Shown in pieces: positions 35,490 through 43,229 of a DNA stretch of 64,000 bases; position 1 is the stretch's first letter; each line of letters starts with the position of its first letter. A model generated the notes under the pieces. The model did not search any database. It saw nothing but the letters and a program-made list of their open reading frames with translations, and had not been told where the DNA came from. A program made the translations under genes and the position numbers. The stretch covers positions 62,001 to 126,000 of the forward strand of contig NZ_LXES01000046.1 in assembly GCF_001654845.1 (NCBI RefSeq), given 5' to 3'. Source of the stretch: Enterobacter soli ATCC BAA-2102. GTDB lineage: Bacteria > Pseudomonadota > Gammaproteobacteria > Enterobacterales > Enterobacteriaceae.

Positions 35490-37660
35490 CTGCGATGACT
35501 GCCACCACTCAGGCCATAATCGAGTGGATCAACGACACGCGCCAGCACGCTCCCGTTCTGGATAACGACGCTGACGCACTGCTGGCACGGGTCAATGCCG
35601 CCCAGGCGCGCGAGCAGGCTATCGATCGTGCACTGGCAAGCCGCAGCAGTATCGGGCTTTACGGGCATTCTCAGGCGGCAAAAGCGCATCTGCTGGCCTC
35701 CCTGTGCGGTAGCGGCAACGCCCGCCTGAATGTCGTCCCGGGACAACGCACTTTTGATTATTTTTCACATATCAACCCTGGCCACGCGCTGACCAATATG
35801 GCCGTGCGCTTCACCCGAGAAAGTCGCGATATCGCCGATGAGGCGTTTCCGCTGCGTCTGAGTCTGGTGACAGAGGCAGAGCTGGTACAGCTGTTTATTG
35901 CCCGCACCACGCTGCATCCGCAGATCCGCCCTGTCGATAAATCCGTGATTGAGACGCGCCTGGAAAAATGGCGCGCACTTCGCCAGCCTCAGGGCGTGCC
36001 GGGCATTACCGCTCAGGAAGTCGGTGCCATTGCACGCTTCTGGCAAAGCACGGTGCCAGGCGCTAAACAACAAATGGATGATGCGCTCTGGCATCAGTTT
36101 GCCCTTCTGGTGCCATCTCTTGATTTAAGCACCCGCGCAAGCGTCTGGTCATTGCTGTGGGGAGAACAACAAGAACTGACCCAACAGTGGCTGAAGCTGG
36201 CTCATGTCCTGCATCAGACCAGCCATGCCAGCGAACTTGCCGCACCGCTCAGCCTGCTGGTGGATAACTTCGGTCTGCCGAGCGAAGGTTTTCTGACTCA
36301 CGGCGCGTTGACGTCACCTGAGTCACAGGAAACGTTGCTTCACCCGCTTAACAACGGTGAGATGCTCAACGCCATCAGTATTCCTGTGGATGTGCTGGCC
36401 TTCCTGACCCGCGAACTGGTGCTCCCGGTTGAAAACGCAGTTCTGGATAACGTGGATATCATTGATATTCCGGCGTTCTCAGACAGCAGTAGTCCGCTGC
36501 TGACCCAGGCAAAATGTTTGTGGCTGCTGGAGCATTATCGCCAGCAGCTTCAGCCGGATGTGCTGGTTATCTGTAACGCTACAGCGCAACATGAGCAGAC
36601 GGCAAAAATCGCAAAAGTGCTTCTTAACTGGGTTAAGGAGACGCAGCCGTCCGTTGATTCTGCCCTGCCGGGGCTGGTCTGGGCGATTACCCCACATGAT
36701 GCCCGCTTTACCACCAAACAAAACCTCGACGAAGCAGTCCAGCAATTGCTTGGCAAACCCGGCCAGCGCTGGGGCACATTACAAGCACTGGATAGCCACA
36801 GTATGCAGCGCGTGGTTGAGTGGTTGTCTCAGGCAACGCTGTCAGCACAGCGCCAGACCCGTCTTCGTACCCTGAAAACGTTGTTGCAGAAGGAATTATC
36901 CGCCCTGATGCAAAGCTATCTGGCACCTGCGACGCTGGAACCAGGCGCAAGACGTGCTCAGGCCGAAAACATGGTCCGAATGCTCCAGGCCAGTGCTGCG
37001 CGACACGGCGAGTTGCTGGAAGGCCTTCTGCCGCCTCTTAAAGCCTTCGAAACGCTGTTAGCCGTTCAGCAACCGCGTGAGGAGCAGGTCAACGGGTTGT
37101 TTACCGATGTGATTGACCTGTTCGCGGAAAATGCCCAGGAGAATAGCAGCCCGTTCCAGACAAAAGACAAAGCCAGGCTGGCACACAAGGTGTGGATCAA
37201 TCACCTGCGCCAGTGGAGCCGGAATGAAGCCGCCGCCGCCCGCTTAGGCCTGGAGCCAGCGGTGTTACAGCAAATTGCGGATGTCCTGGTCACCAGTAGC
37301 TATCGTCTGGATCTGGCGCAACAACTTCAGCGTATTGTCGAAGCAGATAAAAGCAGTGCGGCGCAGTTACATGCCGTGATGGGGAATTTCATCGGCTGGC
37401 TGGGTTACGAACAGACACCTGTTACAGACCGCCCAGCCAGCCGAGTGCGCAAAGGCCAGCCTATCTTTGTCACCCCGGTGGTTAATAGCGCGACACCGCG
37501 TCTGACGCATCTGGGTGAACAACCTGTTCACGCTGCAACCGTCTACGTTTACGACTGGCTGGTTGCGCTGTACAGCCGGGCTACCGAGAACATCGATTAC
37601 CAGGGCCCGTACGATGTCCAGCCCAGCGCCCGCCAGGCCTTACAGGCTATTTTGCGCTAG
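35486..37660 (+). CDS. srfC: SrfC family protein (putative virulence factor, dynamin-like GTPase relative)
   Basis: This 724-residue protein belongs to the Virul_Fac family. Near residue 52 it has a P-loop-like GHSQAAKAHLL in which the canonical GK[ST] is replaced by AKA, followed by PGQRTFDYFSHINPGH. A G3-like IIDIPAFSDSS is near residue 325 and VLVICNAT near 360 occupies the G4 position. The C-terminal 350 residues are helical. The set looks like a degenerate dynamin-type GTPase, so nucleotide hydrolysis is doubtful. It starts on the stop codon of srfB and is followed by a strong terminator. Confidence 0.86.
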   Translation: MTAMTATTQAIIEWINDTRQHAPVLDNDADALLARVNAAQAREQAIDRALASRSSIGLYGHSQAAKAHLLASLCGSGNARLNVVPGQRTFDYFSHINPGHALTNMAVRFTRESRDIADEAFPLRLSLVTEAELVQLFIARTTLHPQIRPVDKSVIETRLEKWRALRQPQGVPGITAQEVGAIARFWQSTVPGAKQQMDDALWHQFALLVPSLDLSTRASVWSLLWGEQQELTQQWLKLAHVLHQTSHASELAAPLSLLVDNFGLPSEGFLTHGALTSPESQETLLHPLNNGEMLNAISIPVDVLAFLTRELVLPVENAVLDNVDIIDIPAFSDSSSPLLTQAKCLWLLEHYRQQLQPDVLVICNATAQHEQTAKIAKVLLNWVKETQPSVDSALPGLVWAITPHDARFTTKQNLDEAVQQLLGKPGQRWGTLQALDSHSMQRVVEWLSQATLSAQRQTRLRTLKTLLQKELSALMQSYLAPATLEPGARRAQAENMVRMLQASAARHGELLEGLLPPLKAFETLLAVQQPREEQVNGLFTDVIDLFAENAQENSSPFQTKDKARLAHKVWINHLRQWSRNEAAAARLGLEPAVLQQIADVLVTSSYRLDLAQQLQRIVEADKSSAAQLHAVMGNFIGWLGYEQTPVTDRPASRVRKGQPIFVTPVVNSATPRLTHLGEQPVHAATVYVYDWLVALYSRATENIDYQGPYDVQPSARQALQAILR

Positions 37661-37668
37661 CCCATGTC

Positions 37669-37695
37669 AGCCCGCAGTCATGCGGGCTGCTTTTT
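37669..37695 (+). terminator. Rho-independent terminator after srfC
   Basis: AGCCCGCA and TGCGGGCT form a perfect 8-bp stem with a GTCA loop, followed by GCTTTTTA. It overlaps the last codons of the convergent hydrolase gene. Confidence 0.88.
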
Positions 37696-38448
37696 ACCCG
37701 TCATACAATCAGATAACGCCTGAGCCAGTGCCGAAGGGTTTTCCCACGACATCGAATGGCCCGCCGCAGGGATGATTTTCACCGCAACTCCTTTGCCTTT
37801 TAGCGAATCCACATCCTTATCAGGCAGTGAGATTTCCCCAAAAATAAGCGTAATCGGGCAGCTTAATGACAAGAACTGCGCTTCCCAGTCAGGGCTGGCG
37901 CCCTCAACCAGGCTTGTGGCACCACGCCACACCGCAAAAGGCGCGTTACTTTGCAGGCTACCCGCCCACGCAGAGGTTTCAGCGGCAAGCAACTGAGCAT
38001 AGCCGTGGTCAATAAATTGCGGTTCAGATTGCGCGGCAATGCTACGGCTGAACATGCCGCCACCGGCATGAAAATTAGGTTCAGAGACGATTAAGCCGTT
38101 GAGGCGTGCCTGCATCAACACCGCAGTTTCGATGGCAATGCTGCCGCCCATACTGTGCCCATAAAGCCAGAAGGTTTTGACGCCAATATTGTCGAGCAAT
38201 TCAGCAACCACCCGGGCCTGATCGCCCGTTTTATAGCTGTAGTGCTCGGGTTTGTCGCTGTATCCACTGCCGGGGAGATCAATAAGAATGGCCCTGCGCG
38301 CACCAAAATTCGGGTCACAGACAACACGCGGATATTCATAGGACGAGGCGCACCCCAGGCCGTGGATAAACACGACGGGATCACCAGAACCAGGGAGGTC
38401 TTGCCAGCGCACACTGCAACCCGCGCGCCGAGAGTAGAAACTGTTCAT
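37678..38448 (-). CDS. Alpha/beta hydrolase
   Basis: This 256-residue cytoplasmic hydrolase has the oxyanion-hole HGLG near residue 30, the nucleophile elbow GHSMGGS near residue 98, an acid residue region (ITLIFGEISLPDKD) and a C-terminal catalytic His in IIPAAGHSMSWENP near 236. Substrate is unknown. AAGGAG five bases before the ATG at 38448 sets the start. It is convergent with srfC and separated from ortT by 86 bp. Confidence 0.88.
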   Translation of the reverse strand: MNSFYSRRAGCSVRWQDLPGSGDPVVFIHGLGCASSYEYPRVVCDPNFGARRAILIDLPGSGYSDKPEHYSYKTGDQARVVAELLDNIGVKTFWLYGHSMGGSIAIETAVLMQARLNGLIVSEPNFHAGGGMFSRSIAAQSEPQFIDHGYAQLLAAETSAWAGSLQSNAPFAVWRGATSLVEGASPDWEAQFLSLSCPITLIFGEISLPDKDVDSLKGKGVAVKIIPAAGHSMSWENPSALAQALSDCMTGKKQPA

Positions 38449-38534
38449 GAGCACTCCTTTTTCGATGCACTGTTTATTTATACAGGCATCAATGGCGGAA
38501 TGCTATGTTCATCTTTTAAAACTGGAAGCGTGCT

Positions 38535-38708
38535 TCAGAAAAGCGATATCAGCAACGCGACAGGAAAGCTCATCGGCCAGGTAGAACCCACAAGGAAAGC
38601 GCTCAGCAGGCGGATGCGTTTACGGTCTTTAGACAGGAACCAGGTAATGAACGCGCTGATGGTTGCCATGATTGCGTAAAAAACCAACATTTTTTGATAC
38701 AACGTCAT
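38535..38708 (-). CDS. ortT: Orphan membrane toxin OrtT (GhoT family)
   Basis: This 57-residue protein of two hydrophobic helices (MTLYQKMLVFYAIMATISAF start and TWPMSFPVALLISLF end) is nearly the same as E. coli OrtT (YdcX). OrtT resembles the GhoT toxin but has no antitoxin; it damages membranes and lowers ATP under stringent-response conditions. The frame extends 11 codons upstream, but family length supports the ATG at 38708. No adjacent GhoS-like gene was seen. In E. coli it lies between patD and ydcY; here yeaR-yoaG, an acyltransferase and the srf block separate these genes. Confidence 0.92.
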   Translation of the reverse strand: MTLYQKMLVFYAIMATISAFITWFLSKDRKRIRLLSAFLVGSTWPMSFPVALLISLF

Positions 38709-38870
38709 CCTGCTTACCCAAACTGTCAAAAATAACCGCACGCAATATGCGTCATATGTTGATACAGATCAAGTTTTTTCGTTACACAATAACCACTTAA
38801 AAATAACGGGTAATAACAATTAGGTACTTTGCGTTACATCTCATGAGGATGGGGGATCACCTTTTTTGAT

Positions 38871-38893
38871 AACATGCATTATAAATGCATTTT
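38871..38893. promoter_or_regulatory. NsrR (nitric-oxide-sensing repressor) operator before yeaR
   Basis: The 23-bp site has the 11-1-11 architecture of NsrR operators: AACATGCATTA-T-AAATGCATTTT against AAGATGYATTT-N-AAATRCATCTT. The inner ATGCATT/AATGCAT arms are perfect inverted repeats. A -10-like TATAAA at 38880-38885 lies inside it, so bound repressor would block RNA polymerase. In E. coli yeaR-yoaG is induced by NO through NsrR and by nitrate through NarL. Confidence 0.85.
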
Positions 38894-38953
38894 TTGATAA
38901 ATTCTCACTCGCAGAAAGCGCTCTAATAAAGCCAGACTTTAGAGGGAGGAAAC

Positions 38954-39280
38954 ATGCTACGCATTCCGCAAAGTTGTATTCATACCCGTTCCACCCCTTT
39001 CTGGAACAAAGAGACTGCCCCCGCAGGGATTTTTCAGCGTCATCTTGATAAGGGCACACGCCCGGGCATTTACCCTCGCCTGTCCGTTTCGCAGGGTGCA
39101 GTACGTTATTTAGGCTATGCTGATGAATTCACACCAGAACCGGATAGCGAACTCATTATTCACGCAGGCCACTTCGGTGTCTTCCCCCCGGAACGCTGGC
39201 ACCATATCGAGGTGATGAGCGACGACACCCTGTTCAATATCGACTTTTTTGTCGAGCCTGATGTGCTGAAGTCTCTTTAA
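38954..39280 (+). CDS. yeaR: YeaR-like DUF1971 protein, copy 1
   Basis: This 108-residue protein reads MLRIPQSCIHTRSTPFWNKE.. and is close to E. coli YeaR (119 residues), lacking its last ten or so residues. The DUF1971/TehB-like domain is a small cupin fold with conserved PPERWHHIE and FNIDFFV. YeaR is a nitrate/nitrite/NO-induced cytoplasmic protein of unknown chemistry, also linked to tellurite resistance by homology to the TehB N-terminus. GGAGG precedes the ATG. A second copy follows 27 bp downstream. Confidence 0.93.
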   Translation: MLRIPQSCIHTRSTPFWNKETAPAGIFQRHLDKGTRPGIYPRLSVSQGAVRYLGYADEFTPEPDSELIIHAGHFGVFPPERWHHIEVMSDDTLFNIDFFVEPDVLKSL

Positions 39281-39307
39281 GTGTCTGACACTGATAAGGA
39301 AACCATT

Positions 39308-39661
39308 ATGTTACGTATTCCTGAGAATTTTGTTCATACCCGCGCAACGCCGTTCTGGAACCACGAGACAGCACCAAAAGCGCTCTTTACTCATCACAAT
39401 ACTAAAGCAGGTGTATACGGCCGTTTATCTGTGATGCAGGGTGCCGTGCGCTATTTCGGCTTCCCGGATGGTAACGCCACCGAACCGGATCTGGAGCTGG
39501 TGATTGAAGCCGGTTCATTTGGTATTTCCCCGCCAGAAAAATGGCATCGTATTGAGCTGTTGACCGACGATACCTGGTTTAATATCGACTTTTTCGCCGA
39601 CCCGGATGTCACCCTCCAGGGCGCAGGCATCGGAAAAGTGGTTAACACGCATAAGGAGTAA
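39308..39661 (+). CDS. yeaR: YeaR-like DUF1971 protein, copy 2
   Basis: This 117-residue paralogue of the preceding gene reads MLRIPENFVHTRATPFWNHE.. with the same PPEKWHRIE and FNIDFFADPD signatures, plus the longer tail (..GIGKVVNTHKE) that E. coli YeaR has (..RKVIHNGK). Copy 2 therefore keeps the ancestral length, while copy 1 is closer to E. coli in its N-terminal third (NKETAPAGIFQRHLDKGTRPG). AAGGAA six bases before the ATG at 39308 sets the start. yoaG follows four bases later. Confidence 0.92.
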   Translation: MLRIPENFVHTRATPFWNHETAPKALFTHHNTKAGVYGRLSVMQGAVRYFGFPDGNATEPDLELVIEAGSFGISPPEKWHRIELLTDDTWFNIDFFADPDVTLQGAGIGKVVNTHKE

Positions 39662-39665
39662 CATC

Positions 39666-39848
39666 ATGGGCAAAGCAACCTATACCGTCACGGTCACCAA
39701 CAATAGCAACGGTGTCTCGGTGGACTATGAAACGCAAGCCCCGATGGAGCTGTTAATTCCGGATGTCGCCGCAGACGTGGTTAAAGACCTGGTGAATACC
39801 GTACGTGCTTACGATACGGAAAATGAGCACGAGGTGTGTGGCTGGTAG
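39666..39848 (+). CDS. yoaG: YoaG, small DUF1869 protein
   Basis: This 60-residue protein is nearly identical to E. coli YoaG (MGKATYTVTVTNNSNGVSVD start, YDTENEHEVCGW end). It is a compact beta-rich protein of known fold but unknown function. It follows the second yeaR copy with AAGGAG before the ATG and ends the NO/nitrate-responsive operon, before a terminator. Confidence 0.95.
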   Translation: MGKATYTVTVTNNSNGVSVDYETQAPMELLIPDVAADVVKDLVNTVRAYDTENEHEVCGW

Positions 39849-39853
39849 TTTGT

Positions 39854-39882
39854 TGGCCGGGTGAACAGCCCGGCCAGATTTT
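39854..39882 (+). terminator. Terminator after yoaG
   Basis: TGGCCGGG and CCCGGCCA form a perfect 8-bp stem with a seven-base loop, followed by GATTTTCTT. Confidence 0.8.
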
Positions 39883-39889
39883 CTTCGCA

Positions 39890-40870
39890 TTATTTAATAC
39901 CCGCGCCGTTAAATTTACCGTACAGCGCCGGCAGCCTTTTTTTCATGATGGCAAAAATGAACCATGACAAAATAAAAGCTGAAACCAGATTCACCGTTGA
40001 TACTTTCACCCCCTTCGATTCAAGCCAGGGAACGATGAAATAAAGCAGGAATGGATGGATGAGATAAATACCCAATGAAAAATCTCTCCCAGCTCTGGAA
40101 ATCAGGTTTTCTTTGGTTGAGGTATTCGCACAAATCGCCAGCAGAGCCACTGCTACAGGTACGCTGAACAGAGGGAATTGCCTTTCACGTGCATACCCGT
40201 CAATGAACCATTGGCACAGTGGGACCTCAAGCATCATCAGCATTATCCCCGCAATGAACAGAGTCCATGCCATTGTGTTGCTTATCTTACTCAGTAGTCC
40301 CTCTTTTGCGAGAAGGTATCCCATGTACACCAGCGGAATACCCAACAGGCTTCTGAACACATAGAACACGTAGTTTCTCTCGGCCGGGATGTTAAACGCC
40401 TGCCCAATATCACTGAGCCAGTACCCGGCTAAAAGCAACAGCGCAATCACCAGCCCCGTTGCTGTTTTTACATTCTTAACCATGTAATTGGTGAGCATTA
40501 CGCCTGACATAAGCGCCGTGATAAACCACAGATGGAAAAAGGTTCCTGACCGTAAGGTGTCAAACGAAAAAACACGGATAAATAGCGTCGTAATATCGCT
40601 ATTAGCACTGAGGTAAATAATCGGAACGTACAGCAATGATGAATAAAATAAAATTCCGAATAATTTATTCAGTTTTTTACCAACATCGATGTTTCCCAGC
40701 CCCCCCATTAAATACCCGGAGGCCAAAAAGAAAAACGGGACAGCCCAGCGCGACGCCGCTCGGAATAAGTCAGCATTTGCCGGTGACATTTCAGGGTAAG
40801 ACCCGGAATGCACGACGATAACAAAAAAGCTCGCAAAAAATTTAGCGAAATCTAAGGTGTTGTTTCTCAT
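39890..40870 (-). CDS. Membrane acyltransferase (Acyltransferase_3 family)
   Basis: This 326-residue protein of about ten membrane helices has the family opening MRNNTLDFAKFFASFFVIVVHSG, in which the catalytic His lies in VHS, and the mid-region SGTFFHLWFITALMSG. Such enzymes O-acetylate or succinylate surface polysaccharides, lipids or secreted glycans. The target here is unknown because no glycan cluster adjoins it. Its base composition looks more AT-rich than its neighbours, a hint of separate origin. It has no orthologue at this position in E. coli. Confidence 0.87.
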   Translation of the reverse strand: MRNNTLDFAKFFASFFVIVVHSGSYPEMSPANADLFRAASRWAVPFFFLASGYLMGGLGNIDVGKKLNKLFGILFYSSLLYVPIIYLSANSDITTLFIRVFSFDTLRSGTFFHLWFITALMSGVMLTNYMVKNVKTATGLVIALLLLAGYWLSDIGQAFNIPAERNYVFYVFRSLLGIPLVYMGYLLAKEGLLSKISNTMAWTLFIAGIMLMMLEVPLCQWFIDGYARERQFPLFSVPVAVALLAICANTSTKENLISRAGRDFSLGIYLIHPFLLYFIVPWLESKGVKVSTVNLVSAFILSWFIFAIMKKRLPALYGKFNGAGIK

Positions 40871-40973
40871 TAAAAAGTGCCAGCCTGATAGTTTCCAAAA
40901 TCATATCATTCAAGCTGGCACCCATCTACAGCACGGCCACCACGTAACACGCAAAATCCCGAATATCAGACTT

Positions 40974-42398
40974 TTAGTGTTTAATCATCACATGCCGCAC
41001 GACCGTATAATCCTCCAGCCCATACACCGACATATCTTTCCCGTAGCCTGACAGCTTCATTCCCCCGTGCGGCATTTCGCTGACCAGCATAAAGTGGGTG
41101 TTGACCCAGGTGCAGCCATACTGCAAACGGGCGCTGAGACGGTGGGCGCACCCCACGTCTTTGGTCCACACGGATGACGCCAGGCCATACTGGGAGTCGT
41201 TCGCCCAGCCCAGCACCTGCGCTTCGTCGTCAAATTCGGTCACGCTGACGACCGGGCCAAAAACTTCGCGCTGAACAATCGCATCGTCCTGTTTTGCCCC
41301 CGCCAACAGCGTTGGCTGGAAGTAATATCCTGCCCCCTCTTTTTTACTGCCGCCAGTGACTACGCGGATATGGCTCTGGGATTTTGCCTCGTCTACCGCC
41401 TTACAGACGCGTGACAGGTGTGCAGCTGAGCTCAGCGGGCCAAGCTCTGTGGACTCATCCTCCGGGGCACCCATAGTCAGGGTGGCAACTGCGGCACCGA
41501 GTTTTTCCACCAGCGCGGCGTAAATTCCCTTCTGAGCATAGATGCGGCAGGCGGCAGTGCAGTCCTGACCGGCGTTGTAAAAACCAAAGGTACGCACGCC
41601 CTCCACGACCGCATCCAGGTCAGCATCATCAAAAACGATAACCGGTGCTTTGCCACCCAGCTCCATATGGGTCCGCTTAATCGACGATGCCGTATGGCCG
41701 ATGATATGTTCCCCGGTGGCAATTGAGCCGGTCAGTGACACCATGCGCACCTTTTCATGCCCGGTCAGCGGATCACCCACGGTTTTACCGCGCCCGAACA
41801 GCACGTTCAGAACGCCTGCCGGGAAGATATCTTTTGCCAGTTCGGCCAGCTTAAGCGCCGTCAGCGGGGTGATTTCCGAGGGTTTGATAACCACACAGTT
41901 CCCTGCCGCCAGTGCAGGCGCCAGTTTCCATGCGGCCATCATCAGCGGGTAGTTCCACGGTGCAATAGACGCCACGACACCCACCGGGTCACGACGGATC
42001 ATTGAGGTGTGGCCATCAAGATACTCTCCGGCGGCCAGCCCGTTCAGGCAGCGCGCCGCACCGGCAAAAAAGCGGAACACGTCAACCACCGCCGGGATCT
42101 CATCCCCCGCCACACAGTGCAGCGGTTTCCCGCAGTTAAGGGATTCCAGCTTAGCGAAGGTTTCGGCATGTTCTTCAATAACGTCAGCAAGTTTCAGCAA
42201 ACACTCTGAACGGGTTTTCGGCGTGGTTTGCCCCCATTCAGCAAACGCACGATCGGCCGCCTGCACGGCAGCATCAACCTGTGCGGCAGAGGCTTCAGCG
42301 ATTTCCAGCAGTACCTCTCCGGTGGCAGGATTAAATACGGGTTGTTTCTCGCCTTCGCCCGTAATCAGTTCACCATTAATGAGCAGTTGATTTTGCAT
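40974..42398 (-). CDS. patD: Gamma-aminobutyraldehyde dehydrogenase PatD (YdcW)
   Basis: This 474-residue NAD-dependent aldehyde dehydrogenase oxidises 4-aminobutyraldehyde from putrescine to GABA. It has the same length as E. coli PatD. The catalytic Glu is in MELGGKAPV near residue 247 and the catalytic Cys in NAGQDCTAACR near 280. It ends the ydcSTUV-patD operon, 24 bp after ydcV, linking an ABC importer of probable polyamine type with putrescine breakdown. AGGACA precedes the ATG. Confidence 0.95.
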   Translation of the reverse strand: MQNQLLINGELITGEGEKQPVFNPATGEVLLEIAEASAAQVDAAVQAADRAFAEWGQTTPKTRSECLLKLADVIEEHAETFAKLESLNCGKPLHCVAGDEIPAVVDVFRFFAGAARCLNGLAAGEYLDGHTSMIRRDPVGVVASIAPWNYPLMMAAWKLAPALAAGNCVVIKPSEITPLTALKLAELAKDIFPAGVLNVLFGRGKTVGDPLTGHEKVRMVSLTGSIATGEHIIGHTASSIKRTHMELGGKAPVIVFDDADLDAVVEGVRTFGFYNAGQDCTAACRIYAQKGIYAALVEKLGAAVATLTMGAPEDESTELGPLSSAAHLSRVCKAVDEAKSQSHIRVVTGGSKKEGAGYYFQPTLLAGAKQDDAIVQREVFGPVVSVTEFDDEAQVLGWANDSQYGLASSVWTKDVGCAHRLSARLQYGCTWVNTHFMLVSEMPHGGMKLSGYGKDMSVYGLEDYTVVRHVMIKH

Positions 42399-42422
42399 AG
42401 CGTTGTCCTGTTGAAATCGAAG

Positions 42423-43229
42423 TTATTTCCCGCTGCCGGCAATATTTTCGCCGTCGCGGGTTAGCCACCAGGCTCCCAGAATAGGAATGGTTGTCACCAG
42501 CATCACCAACAGGGCTACCACGTTGGTAACCGGTACGTCACGCGGACGCCCAAGCTGGTTCAACAACCACAGCGGTAACGTGCGCTCGTGTCCCGCCGTA
42601 AATGTCGTGACGATGATTTCGTCAAACGACAGCGCAAACGCCAACATGCCCCCCGCCAGCAGCGCCGATCCAAGATTGGGCAGCACCACATAACGGAAGG
42701 TTTGCCAGCCATCTGCTCCTAAGTCCATCGACGCTTCCACCAGGCTCCAGGAGGTGCGACGGAAACGGGCAATCACGTTGTTAAAGACCACCACCACACA
42801 GAAAGTGGCGTGCCCGACAACAATGGTGAAAAAGCCCGGTTCAAGATTGATGGTTTTAAATGCGGTCAGCAGCGCCAGGCCGGTGATGATCCCCGGCAGC
42901 GCTATTGGCAGCAGCAGTAACAGCGAGATGGCATTCTTGCCAAAAAACTCACTGCGCCATAACGCCGCAGCAGCAAGCGTGCCAAGTATGAGCGCGATAC
43001 CCGTCGATAACGCCGCGATCTGAAGTGACAACGTCACTGAATCGATGATATCCCCACGCCCGGCCGCGATGCTAAACCACTTCAGCGTTAGCCCTTTCGG
43101 GGGAAAGCTAAACGCAGCATCTTCGGTATTAAACGCATAGGTCGCGATAATCAGCAGCGGAAAGTGCAGGAAAATAACCCCGCCCCAGGCTGCCACTTTC
43201 AGGAACAACGGTGCGCGTTCAGAGTGCAT
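42423..43229 (-). CDS. ydcV: Putative spermidine/putrescine-type ABC permease YdcV
   Basis: This 268-residue inner-membrane protein with six helices is close to E. coli YdcV (264). The EAA loop reads VEASMDLGADGWQTFRYVVLPN near residues 165-187. It pairs with YdcU to form the membrane channel of the YdcSTUV importer. Its start overlaps the ydcU end by 11 bp, so translation is coupled. Confidence 0.95.
   Translation of the reverse strand: MHSERAPLFLKVAAWGGVIFLHFPLLIIATYAFNTEDAAFSFPPKGLTLKWFSIAAGRGDIIDSVTLSLQIAALSTGIALILGTLAAAALWRSEFFGKNAISLLLLLPIALPGIITGLALLTAFKTINLEPGFFTIVVGHATFCVVVVFNNVIARFRRTSWSLVEASMDLGADGWQTFRYVVLPNLGSALLAGGMLAFALSFDEIIVTTFTAGHERTLPLWLLNQLGRPRDVPVTNVVALLVMLVTTIPILGAWWLTRDGENIAGSGK

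Noticed and set aside
38835..38850. NarL 7-2-7 site upstream of the yeaR copies
   Set aside because: TACATCT is near the heptamer consensus but the partner TGAGGAT is not, so the match is too weak to annotate.
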